A stretch of 64,000 nucleotides of DNA from Jacaranda mimosifolia (GCA_018894105.1 CM032126.1:23162391-23226390), one strand, 5' to 3'; positions 1 to 12,287 are shown, counted from the first letter of the stretch. Numbers and translations are program-made. The notes: generated by a model from the sequence alone, not told the origin.

Positions 1-1570
1 TTCATCGTTGTGAAGGGCGAGTACATCTCCTATATATTCTATAATGATCGATTCCATGAAATTCTTGTACAAGGTAGTATGACAATTTTGAAAATGAGTT
101 TTTCAAAGATAAGGTCATAAAGGGAATCGAACATTGAGAATCGAGACATAGTATCGAGGCTATGAAGCAGCCGACAAATATCTTGCCCTAAGTCTCTTTC
201 GAGAGATAGGAGATGGAAGGACCATATTTGCATGGCACGCATAGAGCTAGAATGATTCTTTGAAAGCATTCATTTTGCCCAACTAGTTGGATTCCATGGG
301 CTTGAGGTTGGACATCGACTATGGGGATTGAGTACTCTTCAATTAATGAAGATTAATTGAATTGACTTGATTAGTTTAAATGAGTTTAAACTAAAGTGAA
401 TGATTGGTATTCTATAGTCACAAATAATTGTGAGCCCATGTCCAATGAATGGTAAAACCTAACAGGTCACTCATAAAATCCAATTGCGTATCCTAGGCGA
501 TGAAGGAGAATTTTCTAAGAGTTAGAAAAATTCCTACATGAATGATTCGGAGGTGACTTGTTGACATAATTGTTGTGGTCATTTTTGGCTTGATCAATTT
601 AATTGCTAAATCAATCTAATTAATTTAAGGAGTTAAATTAAGATCAATAATTAAGGAGTTAATTATTTGGTGTCACATGACTATCAATTGGTCAAGTTAA
701 TTTAAGGGGCTAAGTTAACTATTGCTAGCTTAAAGTGTTAAGCTGCCAATATAATTGATTAAATTAAAGGAGTTTAATTTAATTAAAATGGAGAATTAAT
801 TTTAGAGAAAAAATTCAAATGAAATGTTCAATTGGTGTGAATTAGAATTTATTTGGATGACATTTCATGAGATGGAAGCGCCTCTCCTTAAGGAAGGTGT
901 GATGCTAACTTACTTGGCATCACTCTATTTTTCCTCTATATATAGATATAAAGAGGGGTGGCCAAGCATATGCTTACATTACATTCTATGTGAATTAAGA
1001 TCTAAGAAGGAAGAATTAAATTCTCTCCATATTTTCCCTCCAATCTTCAAGTGCTGCATCATGTGTTGAAGCTTCACTTTCCTTTCTCGTCCTACATCCG
1101 AATCAAGCCTTCACCATTGTGTATCTTCTCTATATTCTCTATCTAATATAGAAGAAGATAGATGATTGCATTGGTGTGTGGATCTTAATGTTAGAGGCAA
1201 GACGATTGGATTGCTCGCCTTTGGAGATCCCGTTTTTGGTAGCAACTTGGAGGCAGTTCTGGGTAAACTTTTCGAGTTCTAATTGAGCTGATTTTTGGAT
1301 AGTAGATCCATCATGGTGTTATGAAGTTCCTATAAATTTTCAGGTCAAACAAAAGTTTTTTGGTTGGGAAAATCTAGTCGTTACTCTACTGCACCGCTAG
1401 AAGATAGTTTTTGAGAGCCAAAGGCTTTCTTTTGCTTCCTTGATTTTTGAGCAAAACAAGGTAATTCTGCATCTAAATCTGAATCAATGGCATGTTTAGA
1501 TTCTTGTTATCATGTGTAGCCTAGCTAATTTTCATTTTTGATGTTTTGACTATGGTTACATGTGATTTCA
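1..1570 (+). repeat. Copia-A 5' LTR, truncated by the window start
   Basis: Position 1 onward matches position 12823 onward nearly base for base for over 1 kb, for example the shared stretches GAGTACATCTCCTAT and AATAATTGTGAGCCCATGTC. The 3' limit is placed at the CA at 1569-1570, two bases before a primer-binding-site-like sequence. From the other copy, about 620 bases of the LTR lie outside the window. Small ORFs on either strand here are unconvincing. Confidence 0.82.
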
Positions 1571-1572
1571 AG

Positions 1573-1585
1573 TGGTATTGAAGCC
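1573..1585 (+). other. Primer-binding site of Copia-A
   Basis: TGGTATTGAAGCC resembles TGGTATCAGAGCC, the initiator-methionine tRNA primer site of plant copia elements. It lies two bases after an LTR end in CA, as expected. Confidence 0.65.
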
Positions 1586-3560
1586 TAATTCATGCTATGA
1601 TTTGGATTTTTGATTGATTGATTCATGTGCTAAATTGATCAAAATCACCAAATACTTGATCCTTGCTATGGATTGGAGTGTTTTGATGATGTTTTATGTG
1701 GATCCTTGATTGATGAATTGAAATTATGCTAATATGTGTTTTAATGTATTAATTCGTATGTTGAGCATGTTTTAATTTATAGATTCTAATGTTGAATATT
1801 GATTTGGCATTAGTTTTTTTATATGTTAATATAGCATGTTGTTAATGGCCTTAAGGTGTTTTGGTCATTTTTAGAGGTCATTTTTAGATCCAATATGATT
1901 GGAGTTTGTTGGAGATTTTTGAAGGAATATGATTCTTACTGAAACTTGTTTTTGAAAGCATGATTGAGCACTTGAAATTCCATTTTTAAAGGTGTTTTGA
2001 ATCTAGAATTTCATCTATATTGTGTGATTTAATGTTTAGAATGAGTTCTAAATTTTTTAATGCACAAAAGTTGAGCCAAAATCCACTTGATCCATGCAAA
2101 ATCAAGAAACAGGGCAGCTGCCGCCCATGGTCGGGCGCTGGTCAGGCAATGGGCACGCCAGGTGCACGCCTACTGTGTGGCTGTGCGCCTAGGCTAGGCA
2201 GTAGCTTGGCAATTTCAGTTTTGAGTGTTGACTTTTGGTTCCTTAAGTGACCAAAAGTGTTTTGCATCACACATAATAGATGCACAAATGCTGTGTATGC
2301 TCTCAAAATTATGTTTGACATTTTTGATTGCTTTTAAAAATTTGTTAAAGTTAATCTTCAACAATGTGGCATAATTGCTATGCTTCATCTTGCTTGGCTA
2401 GTTAAATGTTTATGAGATAAGCATTTAATTGCTAGAATTGAATGTCAATTCTTGATTTATTTATTATTCATTTAAGTGTTGAATGGATGATGAATGAATG
2501 GGGATGATTATGAGCATTTAATATTGATTTTATTTGTTTCAAGTTGTTGAAATGGGTCGTATTAAATTAGGGCTTGCATGCCTCTTTATTTCTATTTTGT
2601 AAATGTTATGAGAGTAAAATCACCAGGAGTGAAGATTTTTTTCTCATGTAAATGTTACAAGGAGAAAAGAAGACCATTGGAGGCATGCAGACCCATGAAT
2701 GTATGGGGATACACTCATGTAATTGCTAGATTTAATCAACCCACTTAAAATCAATTAGGTGATGCACCGCTTGGTTAAGCTCATGGTCATCCCACATTTG
2801 GAGCATGCTAGGGGCATTTACTTATTTATGATTTCCATATCTTATTGATGTATGTGATGTATGGATTAGGATGTAGAAAACTTAAACAAAAGGATAAAAA
2901 TGATGAGACCTTTGCAAATAAGAAAAACCCTCCACTTAGAATGTCTAAGTGCTTTCAACATTAAGTCAAAATGGATATAAATTAAAAAGTGTTTTAATTA
3001 ATCAATGCCTTTTACCAATAGTATATGTCATGATGACGCTACCGATTTTGTGTGATGGCACTTGGTCATAGGGGTCACACTTAGGAGGAAAGCTGTAGGC
3101 ATATACTTAGTATACAGTACACCTTTGATTGGAGAACGCTCACGCATTGGCACTCGATCAGGGGGTATGTCGTGATGCTATTTCAAGTTAAAGTTTGATT
3201 GGTAGGTTCGACTTAACACCTAGTAATGTAGATGGCACACAGTCACATGGGTCTACACAAAAAGTGGGACAAAATATATCAACCATTGCCTAGAGATGCA
3301 ATTAGCAAAGGTTGCTTACCCTTCGATTGGGTGTGGATGGCAGTCAGACATGGGGGTCCGCTTCCAAGTCCTTGGGATCTTGATTCTCACTGGAAAATAT
3401 GATTTTTTGAATTTTTCTAGGGGGTGAAGGATTTGATAAAATAGTGAGAGGAAAACATATTTGAAAGATCATGAAAATGTTTTTTCAAATATGAATATTT
3501 AATCATATGCTTATACTCTTATTTTTGCCTCTTGTAGATTTTTGAAATCTTCAAAACAAA
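1586..3560 (+). other. Long untranslated leader of Copia-A
   Basis: About 2 kb between the primer site and gag with no convincing coding sequence. It includes a locally GC-richer patch at 2110-2210. Some plant copia lineages have long leaders, so this may be native sequence, but an unrecognised insertion cannot be excluded. Confidence 0.5.
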
Positions 3561-4245
3561 ATGGCTAAGAATCCACTATACACTACTTTAGAAAATAATA
3601 AACTTATTGGGCTTCCATGATTGGTTGAGAAATCTCAAAATCATTCTTGACTCTGAAAAGAGGACCTATGTACTTGATCAAAGACTATTAGACACAATCG
3701 GTGATGAAGCCACAAAAGAAGAGCGTGAATTGTTCACTAAGTTTGTAGATGATGATCTATAAGCAAGATACCTTATGATGGCTTCCATGACCAATGAGCT
3801 TTAAAAGACTCATGAGCATATGAAGCATGCAAGTGAGATCTTTGTGCACCTACAAGAGTTGTATGGTGTACAATCTAGGCATGAAATGTTCGCTTTATCT
3901 AGAGAGCTCTTTAGGTCAAGGATGGTTGAGGTTTCAAGATTCCATGATCACTGGCTTAAGATAATAGGACTCATCGAAAAGCTTAGGCAACTTAATGTTG
4001 CAATGGACAATGACCTCTACATAGATTTGATTCTACAATCATTATTCTTTTCGTTCAATGAATTCATTATGAACTTTAATATGTCCATGCAAGAGGTAGC
4101 AATCAAAAAATTGGTGAACATGCTTGTGACCACCGAGGCGATTATGAAAAACGAAAAACCTGTTAGGCTTGCTCCTCCTCAAAGTCGAAGGGCCTTAGGG
4201 GTCATAAGAAAAGAGGCAAGAGGAAGAAAGGTTCTTCCTCCATAG
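3561..4245 (+). pseudogene. gag: Copia-A gag (capsid domain), broken
   Basis: Starts at ATG 3561 (MAKNPLYTTL...). The capsid region shows the usual copia gag landmarks: a W-L-R-N-L-K segment near 3627, LFRSRMVEVSRFHDHW near 3908, and an IDLILQSL segment near 4023. Gag forms the cytoplasmic particle that packages element RNA. A frameshift near 3615 and stops near 3760 and 3802 break the frame. The longest open piece is 3820-4245. It is followed at once by the zinc-knuckle segment in another frame, which suggests one ancestral gag-pol reading frame. Confidence 0.82.
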
Positions 4246-4256
4246 GGAAGCAACCC

Positions 4257-4559
4257 TTGAAAAGTTCAAAGGGAGTAAAGAAGAAAAAAAAGAATAAAAC
4301 TGATACGAGTTGTTTCCATTATGGTGAAAAGGGGCATTGGAGAAGGAATTGCAAAACTTACCTTGTAACCCTTGAGGGTATGTACTTTATTGAAGTGCAC
4401 TTAACGACTAATTCTTCTTCATGGGTATTTGATACTGTATGTGGTTTTCACCTATGTAATTCATTACAAGGTGTGGAAAGAAGAAAGAGTCTTCATGAAG
4501 GGGATATGATCCTCCACCTCAAAAATGGAGGAAAGTTGCCGCCATGGTCCAAAGTGTAA
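4257..4559 (+). pseudogene. Copia-A zinc knuckle and start of protease
   Basis: A lysine-rich stretch precedes a CCHC-type knuckle, CFHYGEKGHWRRNC at about 4312-4353, in which the second Cys is Tyr (CX2Y). The nucleocapsid knuckle binds RNA. About 75 bases later comes WVFDTVCGFHLCNS, the position of the aspartic protease active site, where the usual D-S/T-G reads D-T-V. The protease would therefore be inactive. The frame ends at 4557 inside the protease, and the remaining part is only recognisable piecemeal. Confidence 0.8.
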
Positions 4560-4649
4560 TCAAGTTAGACCCCACCTTGTGAAAAATATTATTTCTATTC
4601 CTATTCTTGATAATGAAGGATATGATTTTTCTATATTGAATGTGATGTT

Positions 4650-5689
4650 AAAGGCATTAAAGAATGATTCTTTAATTGCACAAGGTACATTATATAACTG
4701 ATTATACATACTTGATTCTCAACCTTCACTTATGCACATTCAATCAAGTAAAAGAAATTAGATAATCAAGAAGATGCCATAATTTAGCATGCCTGGCTTA
4801 GACATATTTCTAAAAAAAGGATGAACAGACACTCTCAAAGCACTAAATGTTAGTGGCATTGAGGACCTTCCTACTTGTGAATCTTATTTAAAGGGAAAAA
4901 TAACCAATGCTCATTTTGTAGGACAAACGGAGTGCACCACAAGTCCTTTGGATTTGATCCATACAAATGTTTGTCACTCACTAAGAGTTTGTGCGAGAGG
5001 AGGCTATTTATACTACATCACCTTTACCGATGATTATAGCCAGTTCGAACATGTGTATCTTATGAAGTACAAGTCCAAATCCTTTGAAAAGTCAAAGAGT
5101 ATATTAATGAAGTAGAAAAGAAAAACGGACTTAGTATTAAAGCTTTTCAATTAGATCGAGGGGGAGAATACTTAAGTACCAAGTTCTTGGGTTATTTAAA
5201 GGAGAATGGGATTCTCTCCCAATAGACTCCACCGAGCATACCCCAACATAATGGAGTAGCCAAGAGGAGAACTATACCTTGTTGGATACGGTATATTCTA
5301 TGATGAACTTTTTCGATGTGCCTATATTCTTTTGGGGATATACCTTCGAAATGGCGGTGAGACTACTAAACATAATACTTTCAAAGTTAGTGCCAAAAAC
5401 ACCGCATGAGATGTGGTATGGCAAAGCACCCTCTTACCATTATCTTAAGGTTTGGGGGTCTCCCACTTACGTGAAGCAGTTAGTGGGAGACAAGTTGGAT
5501 AGTAGATCTACATTGTGCAAGTTTGTGGGATACCCAAGAGAGTCTTTAGGTTATTACTTTTGTGAGCCTTCGGAACAAAAGGTGTTTGTCTCGAGGAACG
5601 CCCACTTTTTGAAAAAGGAATTTATATTAAATAGAAATGGCGTTACTACTGAACTCGATGAAGTTCAAGATGATCAACAAATCCCATAA
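4650..5689 (+). pseudogene. Copia-A integrase, catalytic residues lost
   Basis: Order seen: a pre-integrase segment, an integrase core from about 4920, and the C-terminal part in the open piece 5279-5689 (landmarks TPHEMWYGKAPSYHYLKVWG and KFVGYPRESLGYYF). Integrase inserts the cDNA into the host genome with a D-D-E triad. The first position reads LIHTNVC, with Asn where Asp is expected. The second, LDRGGEY, is intact. The third reads NGVAKRR, with Lys where Glu is expected. Both losses fit G-to-A changes. Several stops and shifts separate the pieces. Confidence 0.82.
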
Positions 5690-5828
5690 ATGGTGGAAAT
5701 AAAGGAGCAACAAGAACTTAACACACAACCTCTGAGAAGGTCAGACTGAATCAAGAAGCAACTCAAAAGGTTTGAATTTTTTCATGAGACGGGCTAATCG
5801 GATAGTGATTCGAAGACCTATGAGGAAG

Positions 5829-7372
5829 CTATGTTGGACATAGACTCAGGACATTGGCTTGATGCCACGAAATTCGAAATGAACTCCATGTACTCCAATA
5901 AAGTATGGACTTTGGTAGATCCATCAGAGGGAATTGTTTTCGTTGGTTGTAAGTGGATTTATAAGTGAAAGCTAGGAGTCGACGGAGAGGTTATGACCTT
6001 TAAGGTGCGACTAGTGGCAAAAGCTTACACTCAAAGACTCGGTATCGATTTCAAGAAAGCCTTTTCAGCTGTTGTAATGCCTAAGCTTATTCGGATTTTA
6101 CTTGCCACAGTCGTATACTATAACTATGGGGTATGGCAAATGGATGTGAAAAGCTTCTTTCCTCAATGAAAACAGTGAAGAAGAAATCTATATGGAAAAA
6201 CCACAAGGTTTTACATCCAAGAAGAGTGAGCAAAAGGTTTGCAAACTCTAGAGATCTATTTATGGACTCAAACAGACGTCCCAAAGTTGGAACTTACATT
6301 TTAATAAGACAGTCAAATTGTTTGGCTTTGTCAAAAATGTGTATGAACCTTGTGTGTATAAAAGGCTGGTGGGAGTAGCATACAATTTATGTGCTTTACA
6401 TCAATGACATTCTTCTTATTGGAAATGAGATAGAAATGTCAGAGTGTACTAAAGCGTGGTTATCTACTCAATTCTCCATGAAGGATTTGGGAGAAACATC
6501 CTATGTATTAGAAATACGTATCTATAGAGATAGATTGATGAGGATGCTAGGGCTTTTCCAAACCCCGCACATTGACAAGATACTAAAGAGGTTTAATTTG
6601 GAAGAATCTAAGAGGGGATTCCTCCCTTTAGGATATGACATTCGTCTCTCCAAGTCTATGGCTCCTAAGACTGTTGAAGAGAGGCAAAGAATATCCCACA
6701 TCCCTTATGCATCCGCTATAAGGAGCATAATATATGATGTTCAAAGTACGAGATTGGATGTGGCATATGCTCTAAGTGTTATGAGTTGTTTCCAATCCAA
6801 CCCTGGTGAATATCACTTGATGGTTGTAAAAATGATCTTTAAGTACTTGAGAAAGACTAAGAAGTTGTTCTTGGTATATGAAAAACAAGAATTGAAACTT
6901 GATGGGTTTTTGAATTCCAGTTTCCAATTCGATGTAGACCTAAAATCTACTTCTGGATTTATATTTTGCCTTAATGGCGGCACGGTGAGTTGCAAAAGTT
7001 CCAAACAAGACACCACAGTTGATTCAACCATTGAGACAGAATATATTACGACTTCAGAAGCTGCAAGGAAAGGTGTTTGGATGAAAAACTTCATCCAAGA
7101 GTTAGATGTAGTGCCTAGCATTCTTGAGCTAGTCATTGTTTTTGTAACAACAATGGGGCGATAGTGCAAGCTAAAGAGCCAAGATCTCATCAACAGTCTA
7201 AGCACATTTTGAGGCGATATCATTTGATTTGGGAGATCATTGATAGAAGCGACATCTGAGTGGAAAAAGTTACCTCGGAAGAGAATATAGCAGATCCACT
7301 AACAAAATCCCTACCGCAAAAGGTCTTTCAAGGGCATCTTGAGAAGATAGGTTGTAAGACTATGGAGAATTA
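5829..7372 (+). pseudogene. Copia-A reverse transcriptase and RNase H
   Basis: RT landmarks run from 5829: VGCKWIYK, then VRLVAKAYTQ with FKKAFSAVV, then VWQMDVKSFF. The open piece 6391-7164 begins at the catalytic motif, LYINDILLIGN (YIND in place of YVDD, 6397-6408), and continues through LDVAYALSVMS into RNase H (TIETEYITTSEAARKGVWMK, with the conserved Glu). The C-terminal ENIADPLTKSLP motif sits near 7290 in another frame. The region between 6165 and 6390 is scrambled by frameshifts. The pol region ends about 20 bases before the 3' LTR. Confidence 0.88.
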
Positions 7373-7394
7373 GCTTTTAGGGCAAGTAGGAAAT

Positions 7395-7485
7395 TGTTGG
7401 AATAGTGCCCCGCAAGCCAATTAGATTGGCGTTGTAAACTATTTCACTTGTGCAATTTTGATTGAATGATATTCTTTAAATGACC
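7395..7485 (+). repeat. Copia-A 3' LTR, left piece
   Basis: Begins TGTTGGAATAGTGCC just after a weak polypurine tract (GGGCAAGTAGGAAAT, 7380-7394). It is cut after about 90 bases by the hAT insertion and resumes at 12296. Confidence 0.78.
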
Positions 7486-7493
7486 ATTTTCAT
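7486..7493. repeat. Left target-site duplication of the hAT element
   Basis: ATTTTCAT, repeated exactly at 12288-12295. Eight bases is the standard duplication length for the hAT superfamily. Confidence 0.93.
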
Positions 7494-7505
7494 TAGGGGT
7501 GTCAA

Positions 7506-7690
7506 TTCGAGCGGGTTGCGTTGAGGTAGGGGTATAACATAAAAATACCAAACCCAAATCCAAGCCAACCCGATGTTAAACCTAAAATGCTCAACCCTAA
7601 CCTGACCCACAAAATTTCGTGTCAGCTTCGGGTTGACCTAATTTTTAGTCAGGTCACCCAATAATTTGATAAACCTGACCCGACCCAACC
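7506..7690. promoter_or_regulatory. Left subterminal repeat region of the hAT element
   Basis: Clustered short words such as GCGGGTT, AACCCGA, GACCCGACCC and GGTTGACC in both orientations. hAT transposases bind short repeated motifs just inside the ends; that these are such sites is inference. Confidence 0.55.
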
Positions 7691-8360
7691 TAATCTATTT
7701 ATTTTATTTTTCATATTTATAAATTCTGACATCATAATTGAGTAAAAATTTAATCTACAATAAAATCTAAAACTTGGCATAATAATTGAGGTCTAAGAAA
7801 CATAATAACTTGTCTTGTCCAAATACGAAAAAATAACAAACCATTGTTTAATTAACAACTTTTATTACAAGAATCAAATGATCAAAATGCATAATTAACT
7901 ATAAAATAGTGGAAATTAAAGCTAAAAGACAAAAGCATATCGAATTCTTCATGAAAATTCGAAATCTTCTTTGCACTGGTAGCTAGTTTCCTCCATAATT
8001 CAAATCTCAAAACTCCACAAACTAACGAAAGAAACCTTGAAACAACATTAAGAAAGAAAATAAATTAGTAACAAACTAAATAATCATAGGGCTAAAAATT
8101 AGAAAACTTTTTAAACGTTTGGTGTGACCTGTGACGAACAACAAATGACTTACTTTTCATTTCAATGTCAAATATTGATAATGTTAGTAGAAGCATCAGT
8201 TGTAGTGTTGGAATGGTCATCATTGACACTTCCTAACATATCTATTACATTCTCAGTCAAGTCATCCAATCTCACATCATTTGTTCCTACAAAAAAGAAT
8301 ACAAAGGTTAAAAATAACTAAATATTAGTAAAATAAATCATAAACAATGAAATCAATAAA

Positions 8361-10503
8361 TCATTTACCTTTTTGCCCAAATAACCAATCTCTACAACAT
8401 ATCAATGCCTCAACAACATCAGGCTTCATTGCACTACGATATTGGTCAGGTATCCTACCATCTATGCCAAAAGCTGACTCAGAGCTAACTGTAGAAATCG
8501 AAACAACCAAGATATCTCTTGCCATTTGTGCAAGCTCAGGATACCTAAACTGATGAGTCTTCCAATATGCAAGAATGTCAAATTTAGCCAACCTATCAAG
8601 CTTTGGTTATTCCAAATAGAGCTCTAATTGATTCTTTTGCGGAACAAACTCTGAACTTGAAAAGAAGTCAAACTCCTAAATCATAAATAAAATGTACGGG
8701 TGAACTTCTAAAAGCTAATAACAAATATTATGTTAAATCTAAAAAATAAGCTAAAAAGAACTTAAATATATTAAAAAATATATAATTTGAATATAAAAAT
8801 AATAAAATAATGTATTTACCTTCAAAACATTCATAGAAAGTGTACCTCCAGTAGAACAAGCATTATCATCAAATGTATAATGAGAACTTGAAGATGCACA
8901 TGCACTACTAGTACCCATCTTGCAAGCATTGCGCATGTATTCCTCAAACAAATAATTCAATTTGCTCTTTACCTCCCTTAACTCATTATTGTTAGGCCCG
9001 TAGAGTTTATTGTAACTCCCTCAACAAACTGCATCTTATTCCTCGGATCAAATATCACGGCAATAGCAAATAAAGTATTATAATCCTTCCAATATTTGTC
9101 AAATTTCTCAAACATTTGAGTCACCATTGATCTCATGAAAACATCATCACTTCTCAACTCTTGACTTAATGTAAACTCAACTATAAAGACTGCTAGAAAG
9201 TATAAGTTTGTAGTGGGATATTTCACTCCAGAAAATAGATTAGTGGTCTCATAGAAAACCTCAAAGAATTTGCAAATTTTCTCAACTTTTCCCCACTCTT
9301 CAGTAGATGGACAATGCGTGAAATTGGAACCAGTCAATCTCAAATGATTAAAAGCACGACGGTAGTACATAGCACTTGAAAGCATTAAATAGGTAGAATT
9401 CCATTTGGTAGGAACATCTTGCCGTAAACCTTTTTTAGGATCAAGTGAAGTGCTGGCAACAAATTCTAGGAACTTTTGCTTTCTTACTTGACGACCTTTA
9501 ACATATTTCACACATTCACGAACTTTCTCAACAAAGCTATCAATATTTTTCAAACCTTCTTGCACAATTAAATTAAGAACATGTGCACAACAACGAACAT
9601 GTAAAAATTGACCTCCACCCACCAATGAACATTTTATAGCAAGTTGATCTCTCAAATAATCAACAAATACATCATTTGTAGCAGCATTGTCTGAAGTGAT
9701 TGTGAAAACCTTTTGTCAATGCCCCAACTAGCTAACAAACCACTAATTTTATCCTACAATGCAATCCCATAGTGAGGTAGGGGCATATAAGAAAAATTAA
9801 TTATCCTATTTTGCAGCAACCAATCAGAATCAATAAAGTGTGTAGTCAAACAAACATAACCATCAGTCATAATAGATGTCTGTAAATTTGAAGTGAAACA
9901 AATTTTTCCTGGGCATGAACGCAACTCATGAGCAAACCTATTTATTTAATTTTTATGCATCTTAAGAATATCTGCTCTAGTTGTATTCCTAGTGAAGTGG
10001 CACACTTGTGGTTCCAAATAAGTGAAGATAGATCTGATAGCCTCATATTCCACAAATTGAAACGGCAATTCATGCTTCACAATAGCTAAGACTAGTAACT
10101 CCCTAAATTTTTCTTGGTTAAACTTTTGTGATCGGATAGTAAGGGCTTTATCATTTTATTCTATTAAGCACTGAGCAACATCACGGGTTTTTTGCCTAGG
10201 GCATTGTTTTTGTATGTGATGTTGCAAGTTACATGTACCCATTCTACTATCAGCACAATAAGTTGTTCCACATGCTTTACACTTACAACGTTGTACCTCA
10301 TCATTTTTACGAGGAAGCAAATCAAAATATTGCCACCACTTTGATTTGAGTTGCCTTTTACGCTTGCCATGTCCCAAGGGCTCATCATGAGAAAAAACAA
10401 CTAAATTAGCTCTTACAACTGAGGGTAACTCATCACCATCCCCTTTGTGTTCTTCATCTTCAATATCAATATCAATAGGTTCCGAACTCATCCTACTAAG
10501 CAA
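8361..10503 (-). pseudogene. hAT transposase with BED zinc finger (sleeper-like), broken
   Basis: Reading leftward from ATG 10503: an acidic N-terminus, then a BED-type finger (WWQYFDLL, C-K-A-C, HIQKQCP; about 10350-10190). The catalytic RNase H-like domain follows at about 10100-9000, with landmarks LTTHFIDSDWLLQNRI, ITSDNAATNDVF and KCSLVGGGQFLHVRCCAHVL. The C-terminal dimerisation domain is at 8591-8361 (YPELAQMARDILVVSIS, SSESAF, ALICCRDWL). A stop at about 10153, another near 9950, a frameshift near 9700 and a gap at 8600-8970 break it. The first catalytic position reads TSNLQTS where T-S-D is usual. DAYSLEEPER/RICESLEEPER proteins share this domain order, but the TIRs and duplication show a mobile origin. 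Confidence 0.9.
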
Positions 10504-12065
10504 AATTAAATAAACATAAAAGAAAATTAGTTTAGATCAATAATGCAACCATAAGCAGTCTTCGGACAAGAAAAAGTCATTAGTAAGAAGCTTAAAGTTG
10601 CAACAAATCTTTGCACATACCAAAGGAATCAATGGTGGCTACCATGACAGTTAATTAAGCAGAAGGCTTAATTTTTGTCTGTTTGACAAAATCTTCATAT
10701 TCCAATTGCATACTTAGGAGATACAACTTCTGAATCTTGATTTGAAAATACTAAAAAGAATTAATTCTTTGTGCCTACACATCATTATTTATAAACATGT
10801 TGGATGTTGCTCTTTTTTACCATTTAATCTAATATATAGTAAGAAGAGTTGTTTTTTCTTATCAATCTTACTTAGAGAAACCAAAATTACCCATTCATGC
10901 TATAACTTAGCATGTCATATTAACGATGTCAAAAGAAAATCACAAGAAGAAGTTGGGATTCTGATTGACCACATAATACAAATTAAGAGTTGAACTGAAG
11001 AAAATAATGATCAAACCGGCTGCAAAGGGTACCCTATTTCGTAATTACTTAAAAAGTCATGTGGGATGCACATGTTTTGTTTGCCAACTAATGTATGAAA
11101 AGCATTAGCCCATTTCGTCAAGTAATTTACATGCAAATCAACACAAGATCATGCATAACTTTCTGCTTAAGTCTAATTTCAATGTTTTATTTTTTAAATT
11201 GAAAGAAATTCTAAATGGAAAAGACTTTCTTCTTCATTTGGTGAACAAATTAAAAAGATGAAAGGAAAATAAGAGGTTCATATAAAAATAGAGAAAAGTC
11301 AAGGGAAAAAGGAAAGGAATAAATGCTACTAGGCTAAGATAATAAGGCCATAAAAAGCACATGTATGCAACAATAACTTTACATACACATGAATGTTATA
11401 TATAAATAAATTTTCCTTATCTTTTTCCTTCAAAAAGTTTAACTAAAATAATAATTCGATGCTTATTAATGAAAAGTAGAAAACAATAACAACAAGAGGG
11501 CCTTCATACAAGAGCAACCAACGGTAATAGCAGAACTCCACGATCTGAATGTCTCTCCTAATTATTTGGGTATCTTATTTAGTGGTAAATGGTAATTATA
11601 ACCAAATAGATTCTTTTGAATGTGGGGATGGCTGCTGAAATTGACAAATGGTTTTTTAAGTTTTCATTAAGTATAAGTTAAAATGCTATAGGCCCTTGGA
11701 GTTTACCTCAACAGACAACAAGGTGTTGTGCGGCACGGCAGTGGCGCGATGGGAACTAGGACGCACGACGATGGTGCAAGGGGGACGCACGGCGGTGGGG
11801 TGACTGGGATGCATGGTAGTGGCACAAGGGGAACGCATGGCGGCGATGAGGCCAGCATACAAGGGTTTTCACTTTCTCTTTGTTTTTTGGAGCAAGGGTG
11901 AAGAGAGTTATGTTTGGAGATTTGGTCAATGTCTTTGGAAGAGTGGAAGTGATGTTAATAATGTTATTGTAAATGTAAAATGTAAATTTAAAATTTGTAA
12001 TTGAATTTCTAAAATTTAGATTTTTGTATTATTTATATTTTATTTTATTTTAATTAGTTAATTTT
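10504..12065. other. Non-coding 5' region of the hAT element
   Basis: About 1.5 kb between the transposase start and the right subterminal repeats, where a promoter, leader and possible introns would lie on the minus strand. AT-rich apart from the GC-rich minisatellite at 11737-11850. Plus-strand ORFs here (10742-10993 and 11813-12004) match nothing I recognise. Confidence 0.5.
11737..11850. repeat. GC-rich 24-bp minisatellite within the hAT element
   Basis: Units start at 11761, 11785, 11809 and 11833 with exact 24-bp spacing, approximately ACGCAYGGCGGTGGYGCAAG plus GGGG. A less regular copy lies at 11737-11760. It stands out against AT-rich surroundings and is rich in CpG and CpHpG sites. 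Confidence 0.8.
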
Positions 12066-12275
12066 TCATGTGGGTCGGGTTAGATTTATTGGGCTGTTGG
12101 GTCACCTACTTATTTTTTTTCAGGTTACGCGGGTTGACCCGAAAATAACTCGACCTTTTTTTTTTCTCAGGTCATTTTCGGGCCTGACCCGATTTGATCC
12201 GAACCAAAAAATATCAAACCCAAACCCAAATTTTTTCAGGTGGGTCATTGTCGGGTCATCGGGTTGGGTTTGATT
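12066..12275. promoter_or_regulatory. Right subterminal repeat region of the hAT element
   Basis: Words GTGGGTCGGGTT, CGGGTTGACCCG, GGCCTGACCCGA and GGTCATCGGGTTGGG mirror those at the left end. Likely transposase-binding region; inference from position and composition. Confidence 0.55.
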
Positions 12276-12287
12276 TTGACACCCCTA

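Larger units (their letters stand above)
7494..12287 (-). mobile_element. hAT DNA transposon (4,794 bp) inside the Copia-A LTR
   Basis: The ends are inverted: TAGGGGTGTCAA at 7494-7505 and TTGACACCCCTA at 12276-12287, flanked by the identical 8-bp duplication ATTTTCAT. A BED-finger hAT transposase pseudogene lies on the minus strand at 8361-10503. Subterminal regions at both ends are packed with GGGTTGACCCG-like words. Element structure is complete, and the damage is confined to point mutations and frameshifts in the transposase. It inserted after Copia-A, because it splits that element's LTR. Confidence 0.95.

Noticed and set aside
6813..7223. 136-codon minus-strand ORF
   Set aside because: Antisense shadow of the Copia-A RNase H region.
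8361..10503. Sleeper-like transposase as a domesticated host gene
   Set aside because: It is bounded by intact inverted ends and an 8-bp duplication and is broken by stops, so it is an ordinary dead transposon.
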